Shown in pieces: positions 17,653 through 25,580 of a DNA stretch of 61,625 nucleotides (position 1 is its first letter; every line of letters begins with the position of its first letter). The DNA is from Lachnospiraceae bacterium. Lineage in GTDB: Bacteria; Bacillota; Clostridia; Lachnospirales; Lachnospiraceae. The stretch covers positions 1 to 61,625 of the forward strand of contig JALFIB010000113.1 of assembly GCA_022776305.1 (NCBI GenBank). The letters are read 5' to 3'. Both the position numbers and the translations under genes were made by a program. The notes beneath the pieces are model-generated. The model was not told the DNA's origin. It searched no databases and saw only the letters and a program-made list of their open reading frames with translations.

Positions 17653-18708
17653 ATGGAAAAACAGGGTAAATATGTGGCATATGTAGGAACGTATACCCAT
17701 GGAAGCAGTATAGGCATCCATGTTTACGATATTGATCTTGAAAATGCATATATGACAGAGCGGGAAGTGATACCGGTAAATAATGCTTCCCATATGGTGA
17801 AATCATACAATGGAAAATATCTGTATTCCATAGCAGATGAGGGTGTTGAGGTGCTGAAGATCCTTCCCAACGGAAGCCTTGCCCCCATCAATAAGGTTGG
17901 GATAGACGGTATGCGCGGTTGCTATCTTTCTACCGATAAAAACGGTAAATTCCTTTATGTAGGAGGATACCATGACGGAAAGGTTACAGTTGTACACACC
18001 CATAAGGACGGTAGGCTGGGGTCTGTCATGGATGGGATTTTCCACAAAGGTCTGGGCAGCGTAGCAGAACGGAATTTCCGTCCCCACGTAAGCTGTGTGA
18101 TCCCTACGCCGGATGACAAATATCTTTGCGCTGTGGACAACGGTATTGATCAGGTCAAGTTATATAAAGTAAATGAAAAGACAGGAAAACTAAAATTATA
18201 TGACATCCTGCGGTGTAAGCTGGATTCAGGCCCGCGTCTTTTGACCTTCAGCAAAGACGGGCGTTTTGCTTATATCAACGCAGAGCTGACAAATGAGATC
18301 TGTGTATATAAGTATAGCGGTGAAGGAAAATCCCCTGAGTTTGAAAAGATTCAGGAGATCTCTGTGCTGCGCGACAAGGAGACAAGAGGAAGCGCGTGCT
18401 GTGCTATGAAAATTTCACCCAGTGGAAAGTATCTCTATGCTTCGACAGCCGGGGAAAATACGGCAGCAGTTTTTGGGATCGATCAGGAGACAGGTATGCT
18501 GAAACGGCTTTGCTGCCTGCCGATCAGCGGAGATTATCCGAAGGATATTGATGTGCTTCCGGGAGAGAACACCATGGTAGTGTTAAACCATGAGACGAAT
18601 GATATCCGGTTTTTTACTATTGATTATGAGAAAGGGCTTCTTGTGATGAAGGGACGTCCCATTAAAGTGGAGACGCCCAACTGTATCCTTATCTCACGAT
18701 ATGAGTAG
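17653..18708 (+). CDS. Lactonase-family (YkgB/Pgl-type) beta-propeller protein
   Basis: Two ATGs are in tandem (17650, 17653); AGGAGG at ~17640 is better spaced for the second, giving 351 residues. Repeated blades with the pattern SPSGKYLYAS, STDKNGKFLYVGG and TPDDKYLCAVDNG mark a seven-bladed propeller of the 6-phosphogluconolactonase / 3-carboxymuconate cyclase family. Members hydrolyse sugar lactones, but many remain uncharacterised, and no pentose-phosphate gene is adjacent. No signal peptide is seen, so it is cytosolic. It has its own promoter and terminator. Confidence 0.85.
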   Translation: MEKQGKYVAYVGTYTHGSSIGIHVYDIDLENAYMTEREVIPVNNASHMVKSYNGKYLYSIADEGVEVLKILPNGSLAPINKVGIDGMRGCYLSTDKNGKFLYVGGYHDGKVTVVHTHKDGRLGSVMDGIFHKGLGSVAERNFRPHVSCVIPTPDDKYLCAVDNGIDQVKLYKVNEKTGKLKLYDILRCKLDSGPRLLTFSKDGRFAYINAELTNEICVYKYSGEGKSPEFEKIQEISVLRDKETRGSACCAMKISPSGKYLYASTAGENTAAVFGIDQETGMLKRLCCLPISGDYPKDIDVLPGENTMVVLNHETNDIRFFTIDYEKGLLVMKGRPIKVETPNCILISRYE

Positions 18709-18780
18709 TAGGTCGTAGGCCAAGGTATGAACGAAAGGCCGTATAATAGAAAAATTTAAGACAGATCATGTGATAGGGAA

Positions 18781-18828
18781 AAAGGCTGTATCCACTCCTA
18801 AGAAAGGAGAACGGATGCAGCCCTTTTC
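18781..18828. terminator. Bidirectional terminator between lactonase-like gene and aroC
   Basis: GGCTGTATCC (18784-18793) pairs with GGATGCAGCC (18813-18822) with one G-U pair, around an inner CTCCT/AGGAG stem. It has flanking A-run and T-run. Confidence 0.85.
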
Positions 18829-18844
18829 ATTAATGGTCTCTATA

Positions 18845-19960
18845 TTATTTTAAATGGTCTGTGCCATAGATTTTTTTAATATGCTCCATGCGGGAAGCCA
18901 TGGACAATAACAGGTGGTCTGCAATGGTGAGGGCCGCCATGGATTCTACAACTACAACAGCGCGGGAAACGATGATAGGATCATGCCTTCCGTGGATGGA
19001 CGATTCATGGCAGGCCCCGTCGCGTCCCAGCATAGTCTGGGTCTGGGCGATAGAAGGTGTTGGCTTGAAGGATGCACGTAAAAATACTGTGGTCCCGTCA
19101 CTGATTCCGCCTAAGATACCGCCGCTGTGGTTTGTCGCCTTTTTTGGTTTTCCCTGCGCATCTGTGGTATAGCAGTCGTTATTCTGGGAACCAAGGCTTT
19201 TGGCTACCTCCGTTCCGTCACCGATTTCCACTGCCTTTACAGCCCCAATGGACATCACTGCTTTTGCAAGGTTTGCATCTAGTTTTTCAAATACAGGCTC
19301 ACCAAGCCCTGCCGGAAGGTTTGTTGCGATACACTCAACGGTACCGCCGCTGGAATCCAGTGATTTAATACACTGGTCGAGATATTTTTGAGCCTCCTCG
19401 GCAGCAACAGCATCAGGCATACGCAGTGCATTTTTTTCAGCTTCATCGAGATCCATCCGGGAACGGTCGATAGAAACGGGGCCGATGGAGCTGACATATG
19501 CTTTAACTTCAATGCCTAATTCTGCAAGAAGCTTGCATGCCACTGCACCGGCAGCGACACGTCCGAGGGTTTCCCGTCCTGAGGAACGCCCTCCGCCACG
19601 ATAATCACGGAATCCGTATTTATGGTCATATGTAAAATCTGCATGACCGGGGCGGTAAAGCTCCGCGATGGGACCGTAATCTTTGGAACGCTGGTCTTTG
19701 TTATGGACGATGAGAGAGATGGGAGTTCCTGTGGTCAGGCCTTCAAATACTCCGGACATGATCTCCACTGCATCAGATTCTGACCGGGCTGTTGTATATT
19801 TATTCTGACCGGGCTTTCTTCTGTCTAAATAAACTTGTATATCTTCCTCACACAAAGGGATTCCGGCAGGGCAGCCGTCAATGACGACGCCGATCCCTTT
19901 TCCGTGGGACTCTCCCCATGTACTGATTTTAAAAATTGTGCCAAATACTGAACCTGCCAT
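18845..19960 (-). CDS. aroC: Chorismate synthase
   Basis: The track opens at 20086 with 42 non-homologous residues. The family N-terminus MAGSVFGTIFKISTWGESHG and a GAAGGAAGG site place the start at 19960 (371 residues). GESHGKGIG, GGGRSSGRETLGRVAAGAVA and the C-terminal GRHDPIIVSRA are the FMN/substrate signatures. It converts EPSP to chorismate with reduced FMN, the last common step of aromatic biosynthesis. No other aro gene is nearby. Its promoter overlaps the region where the false upstream codons lie. Confidence 0.96.
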   Translation of the reverse strand: MAGSVFGTIFKISTWGESHGKGIGVVIDGCPAGIPLCEEDIQVYLDRRKPGQNKYTTARSESDAVEIMSGVFEGLTTGTPISLIVHNKDQRSKDYGPIAELYRPGHADFTYDHKYGFRDYRGGGRSSGRETLGRVAAGAVACKLLAELGIEVKAYVSSIGPVSIDRSRMDLDEAEKNALRMPDAVAAEEAQKYLDQCIKSLDSSGGTVECIATNLPAGLGEPVFEKLDANLAKAVMSIGAVKAVEIGDGTEVAKSLGSQNNDCYTTDAQGKPKKATNHSGGILGGISDGTTVFLRASFKPTPSIAQTQTMLGRDGACHESSIHGRHDPIIVSRAVVVVESMAALTIADHLLLSMASRMEHIKKIYGTDHLK

Positions 19961-19996
19961 GGTAAACCTTCCTTCTGTTGATGTAATGTATCTTCC

Positions 19997-20026
19997 AGTA
20001 TAGTATAAGAAAGAAGTATTTGGCAA
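19997..20026 (-). promoter_or_regulatory. Candidate aroC promoter
   Basis: On the minus strand, TTGCCA (20026-20021), 18-base spacer, TATACT (20002-19997), each 5 of 6 matches. It lies inside the ORF-track extension, supporting the shorter aroC. Confidence 0.55.
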
Positions 20027-20079
20027 GCAAATCCTTTGAAAGAGCATATGATAAAAAGAAAAGAAGAAAGAGGATCGCC

Positions 20080-20265
20080 ATGGCACAGATAAATAAATGT
20101 ATCGGTTTTACCCATACCATTGAAAAGGGGGATACTCTGTACCTGCTGGGGAAAAAATATAAAGTGAGAGTATCGGCGCTGATTTTTGCAAATCCATATC
20201 TGGATATTTATAATCTTCAGGTAGGCGACCAGATCTGTATCCCAAAATATCCGCCTCTTTCTTAA
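20080..20265 (+). CDS. Small LysM domain protein
   Basis: The start at 20080 (MAQINKCIGF) follows AGAGGATC, giving 61 residues; the longer ORF from 20020 begins with an improbable basic stretch. Almost the whole protein is one LysM module: HTIEKGDTLYLLGKKYKVRVSALIFANP, ending VGDQICIP. LysM binds N-acetylglucosamine in peptidoglycan. No signal peptide is visible, which for such tiny LysM proteins suggests a spore-envelope or cytosolic location rather than the usual wall protein; this is inference. It diverges from aroC. Confidence 0.8.
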   Translation: MAQINKCIGFTHTIEKGDTLYLLGKKYKVRVSALIFANPYLDIYNLQVGDQICIPKYPPLS

Positions 20266-20302
20266 AAAAATATAAAGGCGGCATAAAACACCGGGGGGAC
20301 AA

Positions 20303-20331
20303 TTGACAAAAATAAATTCAAAATTTATAAT
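20303..20331 (+). promoter_or_regulatory. Promoter of the rhomboid-like/LTA-synthase-like gene pair
   Basis: TTGACA (20303-20308), 17-base spacer, TATAAT (20326-20331). Perfect consensus in both boxes and spacing. Confidence 0.88.
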
Positions 20332-20388
20332 GAACGAGTATGATTTACTGAATAATTACGAAAAATGTTGAGAGAAAGAGGATGCCCT

Positions 20389-21204
20389 ATGAATTTTTTA
20401 GATAAGATGGAGCGCAAATATGGCAAGTATGCAATTAAGAACCTTCCGGCCATCATAGTTGCTTTATATGCAGCTGGCTATATTATTTCAGCGTTGATGC
20501 CGGAATTATTGTCTTATTTGACTCTGAGTCCATACTTGATTCTCCACGGACAGGTATGGAGGGTGATTTCCTGGGTTCTAGTCCCGCCGGGAAGCCTTGA
20601 TTTGTTCACCATCATTATGCTGTATTTTTATTTTTCTTTAGGCCGTACCCTTGAATATACCTGGGGGGCTTTCCGGTTTAATGTTTACATTTTTTCCGGA
20701 ATTATTTTTACTGTGATCGGGGCATTTTTACTTTACTTCATGGGCGGAAGCGGATATTTCAGCACATATTATATTAATATGTCTATCTTCCTCGCTTTTG
20801 CCATCACATATCCGGACATGGAAGTGCTTTTGTACTTCCTGATTCCCATCAAAATGAAGTGGATGGGTGTGGTCTATGGGTTCTTTATTGTACTGTCCCT
20901 GATTCAGGGAAGCTGGGCAGACCGTATTTCCATTGTGATGTCTCTTCTGAACTTTTTGATTTTCTTTGTGATGTCACGAAACCTGAAGCGCTACTCTCCG
21001 AAAGAAGTGCATCGGAGAAATGAATTTAAAAGAAGTGTGCAGAAGGTACAGCCTAAGCAGGGCACACGGCATAAATGTGCAGTCTGCGGACGGACTGAAA
21101 AGGATGGAGACCATTTAGAGTTCCGTTATTGCTCAAAATGTGACGGAAATTATGAATACTGTCAGGATCATCTTTTTACACACCAGCATATCAAAGCAAA
21201 GTAA
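20389..21204 (+). CDS. Rhomboid-like membrane protein with C-terminal zinc ribbon, protease residues absent
   Basis: The start at 20389 (MNFLDKMERKYGK) follows AGAGGATG, giving 271 residues. About six hydrophobic segments carry the rhomboid scaffold pattern (GQVWRVISWVLVPP, GRTLEYTWGAFRFNVYIFSG). The serine-protease motif G-x-S-G is missing (the segment reads YYINMSIFLAF) and there is no catalytic His in the later segments, so it is probably a non-proteolytic rhomboid relative. A soluble tail has CAVC (230-233) and CSKC (248-251) plus further Cys/His, a likely zinc site. It is 12 bases from the LTA-synthase-like gene, with which it likely forms an operon. Confidence 0.8.
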   Translation: MNFLDKMERKYGKYAIKNLPAIIVALYAAGYIISALMPELLSYLTLSPYLILHGQVWRVISWVLVPPGSLDLFTIIMLYFYFSLGRTLEYTWGAFRFNVYIFSGIIFTVIGAFLLYFMGGSGYFSTYYINMSIFLAFAITYPDMEVLLYFLIPIKMKWMGVVYGFFIVLSLIQGSWADRISIVMSLLNFLIFFVMSRNLKRYSPKEVHRRNEFKRSVQKVQPKQGTRHKCAVCGRTEKDGDHLEFRYCSKCDGNYEYCQDHLFTHQHIKAK

Positions 21205-21216
21205 GGTAATATTTAA

Positions 21217-23208
21217 ATGAAGGAAAGAAATAAAAAATTACATTTTCAAGGAAGAAAAGCTGCGGTAGCAATCATTGTCACCGCAGCTATGCTTATTATT
21301 ACAGGACTTGCAGTGGCAGGGGAGGGTATGGACGGATGTATGCTTGCCGTTGCAGTGCTCCTTTCTCTGGGAGCCGGTGCCTTTGTGCTCTGGCCGATTT
21401 CTTATGGCATTGTTATATCTGTCATTGTATCTATCCTCATACCCTTCGGAGCATTTACGGCTTTGGAGAATTACACACATGTCCTGACGGATCTGGACAT
21501 ACCGATCATTATTTTAAACCTGTTGTTTTTTTATTTCTTATACGGAACGACTATTTTTTTGTCAGGAAGTGTGAAGATGGGGCTTACTCTGGGCACATTG
21601 GTTCCCATGATTTTTGGGCTGGCAAATTATTACGTAGTGAGCTTTCGTTCTTCCCCTATTGTCCCATGGGATTTCCTTTCCATCGGGACAGCTATGTCTG
21701 TGGCAGACAATTATTCTTTTACACTGACATGGAAAGCTGCTTTCGTAGTGATGAGTTTTTTATGGATGATCTTGATCGCCTCTAAGTCTTCTGTGAGAAT
21801 CAAAAAGAAAAAGATCAGGATCCCGGCTGCTTTTTTATGTGTATTGATGTTATGCATGTATATATCCGGGATTCAAAAAGCAAGTGTACAAAGCTTTTTC
21901 GGTATGGATACTACGCTGTTTACTTTAAACGTCCTGTACCGCAATAATGGAATTGCCGCAGCTTTTTTGGGAAATCTCCGCTTTTTGAATATTGAAGAGC
22001 CTTCAGGTTATTCTTCGGCAAAAGTCGAAGAGATCCAGAAAAAATATGAATCCCTTCCGGAAAGCACAGGTCAGGCAGATGGGCCGGAGATGAAGGATGA
22101 ATCAGAATACCCAAATGTTGTAGTGATCATGGATGAAGCTTTTTCAGATCTTTCCATATGGGGGGATTTTGAGACAAGTGAAGAAGTGATACCCTTCTTT
22201 AAGAGTCTGCAGGAGGAAGCAGTGGGGGGAGAAGTGTACGTTTCCGTAAAGGGAGGCAATACGGCAAATTCTGAATTTGAATTTCTTACGGGGGATACCA
22301 TGGGATTTTTGCCCACCGGCAGTGTGCCGTACCAGCAGTATATCCACGATGAAACACCTTCGCTGGTTTCTTACCTGAAGTCATTAGGTTACAATACCAC
22401 GGCGATCCACCCCTATAATGCTTCCGGATGGGACCGGGATGAGGTATATGATTATTTTGGGTTTGATGAGTTTTTAAGCCTCCGCTCTTTTGACGATCCG
22501 GAAAAAATGAGAGGTTATGTCAGTGACAATGCAGCCTTCGACAAGATTATGGAACAATTTGAAAACAAAGCAGATGGAGAGAAGAACTTTATTTTTGAAG
22601 TCACGATGCAGAACCATGGAGGATACAGCAAAGCCAGCCCTGATTTTTATTCCTATATAAAGATTGAAGGTGTTGGATCAAAGACAACCAGTGTCCTTGC
22701 CACAGAAAAATATTTGACGCTGATGAATGAGACAGATAAAGCACTGGAAAGATTGATCAATTATTTTGAAGAGCTGGACGAGCCTGTGGTTGTCCTCATG
22801 TTTGGCGACCATCAGCCTTCAGATTATATCACCAATGTGGTACAGCGGATCTGCGGAGTGAATAGTGATGAGACTCTTGATTATGAACAGCAGGGATACC
22901 GCGTTCCTTTTATGATATGGAGTAATTACGGCCTTGAGCACCAATATTACGATGGGATCAGTGTAAATTATTTAGGAGGGATCCTGTTAGAGCATTCCGG
23001 CATCCCGCTCACCGGGTATCAGTCTTTTTTAAAGGATCTGATGGAGACGCTGCCAGTCGTAAATGGGAATGTATATCGGGACAGTGAGGGAACATTTTAC
23101 ACGTATTCCAGTGATAAATATTCAGAATTGTTGAATGAATATAAAATTTTGCAGTATAATCATCTTGTAGATAAAAAGAATAGGGATAATACGTTTTTTG
23201 GCGGATGA
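21217..23208 (+). CDS. LTA synthase / phosphoglycerol transferase family membrane enzyme
   Basis: A 663-residue protein with about six N-terminal membrane segments (to ~240) and an extracellular sulfatase-fold domain. The nucleophile is Thr349 in GGNTANSEFEFLTG, the equivalent of the LtaS catalytic Thr. NVVVIMDEAFSD supplies a metal Glu, and TMQNHGGY and FGDHQPS supply further metal ligands. The family moves glycerol-phosphate or similar groups from lipids to surface polymers. The substrate here is unknown; it could build lipoteichoic-like polymers. It shares the promoter of the rhomboid-like gene. Confidence 0.88.
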   Translation: MKERNKKLHFQGRKAAVAIIVTAAMLIITGLAVAGEGMDGCMLAVAVLLSLGAGAFVLWPISYGIVISVIVSILIPFGAFTALENYTHVLTDLDIPIIILNLLFFYFLYGTTIFLSGSVKMGLTLGTLVPMIFGLANYYVVSFRSSPIVPWDFLSIGTAMSVADNYSFTLTWKAAFVVMSFLWMILIASKSSVRIKKKKIRIPAAFLCVLMLCMYISGIQKASVQSFFGMDTTLFTLNVLYRNNGIAAAFLGNLRFLNIEEPSGYSSAKVEEIQKKYESLPESTGQADGPEMKDESEYPNVVVIMDEAFSDLSIWGDFETSEEVIPFFKSLQEEAVGGEVYVSVKGGNTANSEFEFLTGDTMGFLPTGSVPYQQYIHDETPSLVSYLKSLGYNTTAIHPYNASGWDRDEVYDYFGFDEFLSLRSFDDPEKMRGYVSDNAAFDKIMEQFENKADGEKNFIFEVTMQNHGGYSKASPDFYSYIKIEGVGSKTTSVLATEKYLTLMNETDKALERLINYFEELDEPVVVLMFGDHQPSDYITNVVQRICGVNSDETLDYEQQGYRVPFMIWSNYGLEHQYYDGISVNYLGGILLEHSGIPLTGYQSFLKDLMETLPVVNGNVYRDSEGTFYTYSSDKYSELLNEYKILQYNHLVDKKNRDNTFFGG

Positions 23209-23211
23209 GTA

Positions 23212-23241
23212 TTGACAAGTTGATTTGCCAAAGAGTATATT
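23212..23241 (+). promoter_or_regulatory. lysA promoter
   Basis: TTGACA (23212-23217), 18-base spacer, TATATT (23236-23241). The leader of ~50 bases is too short for a lysine riboswitch. Confidence 0.7.
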
Positions 23242-23297
23242 AATACAAAAATGAAAGGCCTGAGTGAGAAGACCGGGTTGATGAGGAGTGTACCATT

Positions 23298-24566
23298 ATG
23301 AAAAAACCGTTTGTGTCAAAAGAAAAGCTTGAGGAGATCGTACAGCAGTTTCCTACCCCTTTTCACCTGTATGATGAAAAAGGGATCCGTGAAAATGTAA
23401 AAGAACTTTATGATGCATTTTCATGGAATAAAGGATATAAAGAATTTTTTGCAGTAAAAGCAACACCAAATCCGTTTTTGATCAATATCCTCCATGAGTA
23501 TGGATGTGGTACGGATTGCTCATCCATGACAGAGCTGATGCTGTCTGAGGTACTGGGGATCAAAGGCCACGACGTTATGTTTTCTTCCAATGATACTCCG
23601 GTGGATGAGTTTAAAAAAGCTGCGGAGATTGGCGGTATCATTAATTTAGATGATATAACACATATTGAAAAAGTGGAACAGGCAGTGGGACAGCTCCCAA
23701 AGACTATGTCCTGCCGTTATAATCCGGGCGGACTGTTTAAGATCAGTAATGACATCATGGATAATCCCGGGGATGCAAAATATGGTATGACTACAGAGCA
23801 GATTGAAGAGGCATTCCGCATTATGAAGTCAAAGGGTGTGGAAGAGTTCGGTATCCATGCGTTCCTTGCAAGCAATACGGTGACAAATGATTACTATCCG
23901 ATGCTGGCTAAGGTATTGTTTGAGCTTGCGGTATCTCTCCATGAAAAAACAGGTGCGAAGATTAAATTTATCAACCTCTCCGGCGGAATCGGTATTCCTT
24001 ACCGTCCGGATCAAGAAAAAAATGATATCCGCAAGATTGCTGCTGGTGTAAAACGGGTATATGACGAAGTGCTGGTTCCTGCAGGCATGGGAGACGTTGC
24101 TTTGTATACAGAGCTGGGACGTTACATGCTTGGACCTTATGGATGCCTTGTGACCCGTGCCATCAATGAGAAGCATACACATAAAGAATACATCGGTGTT
24201 GATGCCTGTGCAGTAAACCTTATGCGCCCGGCCATGTATGGTGCATACCATCACATTACGGTTATGGGCAAAGAGAATGAGCCTTGTGACCATGTGTACG
24301 ATGTGACAGGTTCCCTCTGTGAAAACAACGATAAGTTTGCCATTGACCGTCACCTGCCGAAAATTGATATGGGAGATCTTCTTGTTATCCATGATACAGG
24401 AGCCCATGGGTACTCTATGGGATATAATTACAATGGAAAGCTTCGTTCAGCAGAGATCCTTTTGAAAGAAGACGGCACAGCGCAGATGATCCGCCGTGCG
24501 GAGACTCCGAAGGATTATTTTGCAACCTATGATTTCTGTGATATTTTAAAGGATATGAAATATTAA
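23298..24566 (+). CDS. lysA: Diaminopimelate decarboxylase
   Basis: A 422-residue fold-III PLP enzyme. AVKATPN carries the PLP lysine (Lys54), NLSGGIGIPY is the glycine-rich phosphate loop, ELGRYMLGPYG is the family motif and GSLCENND supplies the catalytic Cys from the dimer partner. The C-terminal GAHGYSMGYNYNGKLR matches LysA. It decarboxylates meso-diaminopimelate to L-lysine. Related ornithine/arginine or carboxynorspermidine decarboxylases share the fold, but the GPYG and CEN motifs favour LysA. Single-gene transcription unit. Confidence 0.88.
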   Translation: MKKPFVSKEKLEEIVQQFPTPFHLYDEKGIRENVKELYDAFSWNKGYKEFFAVKATPNPFLINILHEYGCGTDCSSMTELMLSEVLGIKGHDVMFSSNDTPVDEFKKAAEIGGIINLDDITHIEKVEQAVGQLPKTMSCRYNPGGLFKISNDIMDNPGDAKYGMTTEQIEEAFRIMKSKGVEEFGIHAFLASNTVTNDYYPMLAKVLFELAVSLHEKTGAKIKFINLSGGIGIPYRPDQEKNDIRKIAAGVKRVYDEVLVPAGMGDVALYTELGRYMLGPYGCLVTRAINEKHTHKEYIGVDACAVNLMRPAMYGAYHHITVMGKENEPCDHVYDVTGSLCENNDKFAIDRHLPKIDMGDLLVIHDTGAHGYSMGYNYNGKLRSAEILLKEDGTAQMIRRAETPKDYFATYDFCDILKDMKY

Positions 24567-24629
24567 AAATAGCTTGCAATTCAATTTGAAATGTGATACT
24601 ATAATCGACGTGCTGATAAAGCATGTCAT

Positions 24630-24711
24630 GCCGCTGTGGCGGAATTGGCAGACGCACTTGACTCAAAATCAAGCGGGTAACACCGTGCCGGTTCGAGTCC
24701 GGCCAGCGGCA
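24630..24711 (+). tRNA. tRNA-Leu (anticodon CAA)
   Basis: The acceptor stem GCCGCTG pairs with CAGCGGC, followed by discriminator A. The anticodon stem CTTGA/TCAAG holds loop CTCAAAA, giving anticodon CAA. The long variable arm (CGGGTAACACCGT) and the T-loop GTTCGAGTC fit a class II leucine tRNA. CCA is not encoded. A strong terminator follows. Confidence 0.96.
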
Positions 24712-24715
24712 GATC

Positions 24716-24749
24716 AAAAATCCTGAAGCATTTGCTTCAGGATTTTTTT
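24716..24749 (+). terminator. Terminator of tRNA-Leu
   Basis: TCCTGAAGC (24721-24729) pairs with GCTTCAGGA (24734-24742), followed by seven Ts. Confidence 0.93.
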
Positions 24750-24817
24750 ACGGGGAAATTTCAATATCTATAACGGAAAAATCATAGCGATGAGGAAAAG
24801 AACATGACTGTGGAAAC

Positions 24818-24867
24818 GCCGGCTTGATGGGAGTATATTCGTGCCAGCTTGCTGGGAGGATATTCAT
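24818..24867. repeat. Two-copy 25-base tandem repeat
   Basis: GCCGGCTTGATGGGAG... (24818-24842) and GCCAGCTTGCTGGGAG... (24843-24867) match at 21 of 25 positions. The second copy ends at the first base of the -35 box of the next gene. Confidence 0.75.
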
Positions 24868-24895
24868 TGACAATGGGAAGAACAAATTGTACAAT
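24867..24895 (+). promoter_or_regulatory. Promoter of the zinc-finger gene and polA
   Basis: TTGACA (24867-24872), 17-base spacer, TACAAT (24890-24895). Confidence 0.8.
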
Positions 24896-24931
24896 TATTC
24901 TCAAACAAAAAGCCTGGTCATTGGAGGTCTG

Positions 24932-25459
24932 ATGGACATGAATTGTATGGAAGCGAGAAGAATGGTAACTCCTTTCATAAAAAAAGAGCTGTCGGATAAA
25001 GAAGCTGAACAATTTTTAAAACATATCGAGCACTGCAGCGACTGCATGGATGAATTGGATATATATTTCACAGTATATAAAGCCCTTGACACGCTGGATT
25101 CCGGTAACCATACAGAGTATGATTTTCGGAAATTGCTCCACGAGGAGATACGATCTGTGAAACGGGGAATACTGAGAAGAAAAGTGTTTCATATCATGCA
25201 GGGAACACTGCTTGTCTTTGTTGAGATCCTTTTATTGTTAAGTGTTTATACTACTTTTGAGGTCCAAAAAGTGCAGATGGAACAGAGTACCTTCCATAAA
25301 GCGATCCATAGCCTGCATGCCGGAGATGGGCTTCATTTTCGTGCAATAGAGGAGAAGGAAGAAGCTGAAAAGACCTTAGAATTGCAGCAAACCCCAGAGA
25401 CTGGGATGACAGAGACATCAGAGATGACAGAGACTGAAGAAATGGCAGAAAACAAGTAG
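24932..25459 (+). CDS. Membrane-anchored zf-HC2-type zinc-finger protein (anti-sigma-like)
   Basis: GGAGG six bases before ATG 24932 and the promoter position exclude the longer ORF-track start; the protein is 175 residues (MDMNCMEARRMV...). Residues ~28-42 contain H-I-E-H-C-S-D-C-M, the H-x-x-x-C-x-x-C pattern of zf-HC2 anti-sigma proteins. One hydrophobic segment lies at ~90-110 (GTLLVFVEILLLLSVYTTF). The rest is an outer Glu/Thr/Met-rich tail. No sigma gene is adjacent. The tail ends at a TAG beyond which the same reading frame continues in the same composition. Confidence 0.78.
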   Translation: MDMNCMEARRMVTPFIKKELSDKEAEQFLKHIEHCSDCMDELDIYFTVYKALDTLDSGNHTEYDFRKLLHEEIRSVKRGILRRKVFHIMQGTLLVFVEILLLLSVYTTFEVQKVQMEQSTFHKAIHSLHAGDGLHFRAIEEKEEAEKTLELQQTPETGMTETSEMTETEEMAENK

Positions 25460-25564
25460 ATTACAAAGGCCACGTAGATGACAGAAAACAAAGAAATTGT
25501 AAAGAGCACGGTGACGATAGATGCCACAAAGGCTATAAAAACCACAGAATCGACGAAAAAATAA
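25460..25564 (+). pseudogene. Decayed in-frame continuation of the zinc-finger protein tail
   Basis: After the TAG at 25457-25459 the frame continues ITKAT, a second TAG (25475-25477), then MTENKEIVKSTVTIDATKAIKTTE and stops at TAA 25562. The Thr/Lys/Glu composition continues the C-terminal tail of the gene upstream, which suggests a once longer, now shortened protein. It is not independently translated as far as I can see. Confidence 0.55.
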
Positions 25565-25580
25565 GATGCAGGGGTGCAGT

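Noticed and set aside
19961-20086. 42-residue N-terminal extension of aroC in the ORF track
   Set aside because: It overlaps the candidate aroC promoter and precedes the conserved MAGSVFGT start with its own ribosome site.
23209-23297. Possible lysine riboswitch upstream of lysA
   Set aside because: The gap is 89 bases and the transcribed leader about 50, far too short for the lysine aptamer.
24818-24867. Tandem repeat as a CRISPR remnant
   Set aside because: Two abutting copies with no spacer between them and no cas genes; a simple duplication fits better.
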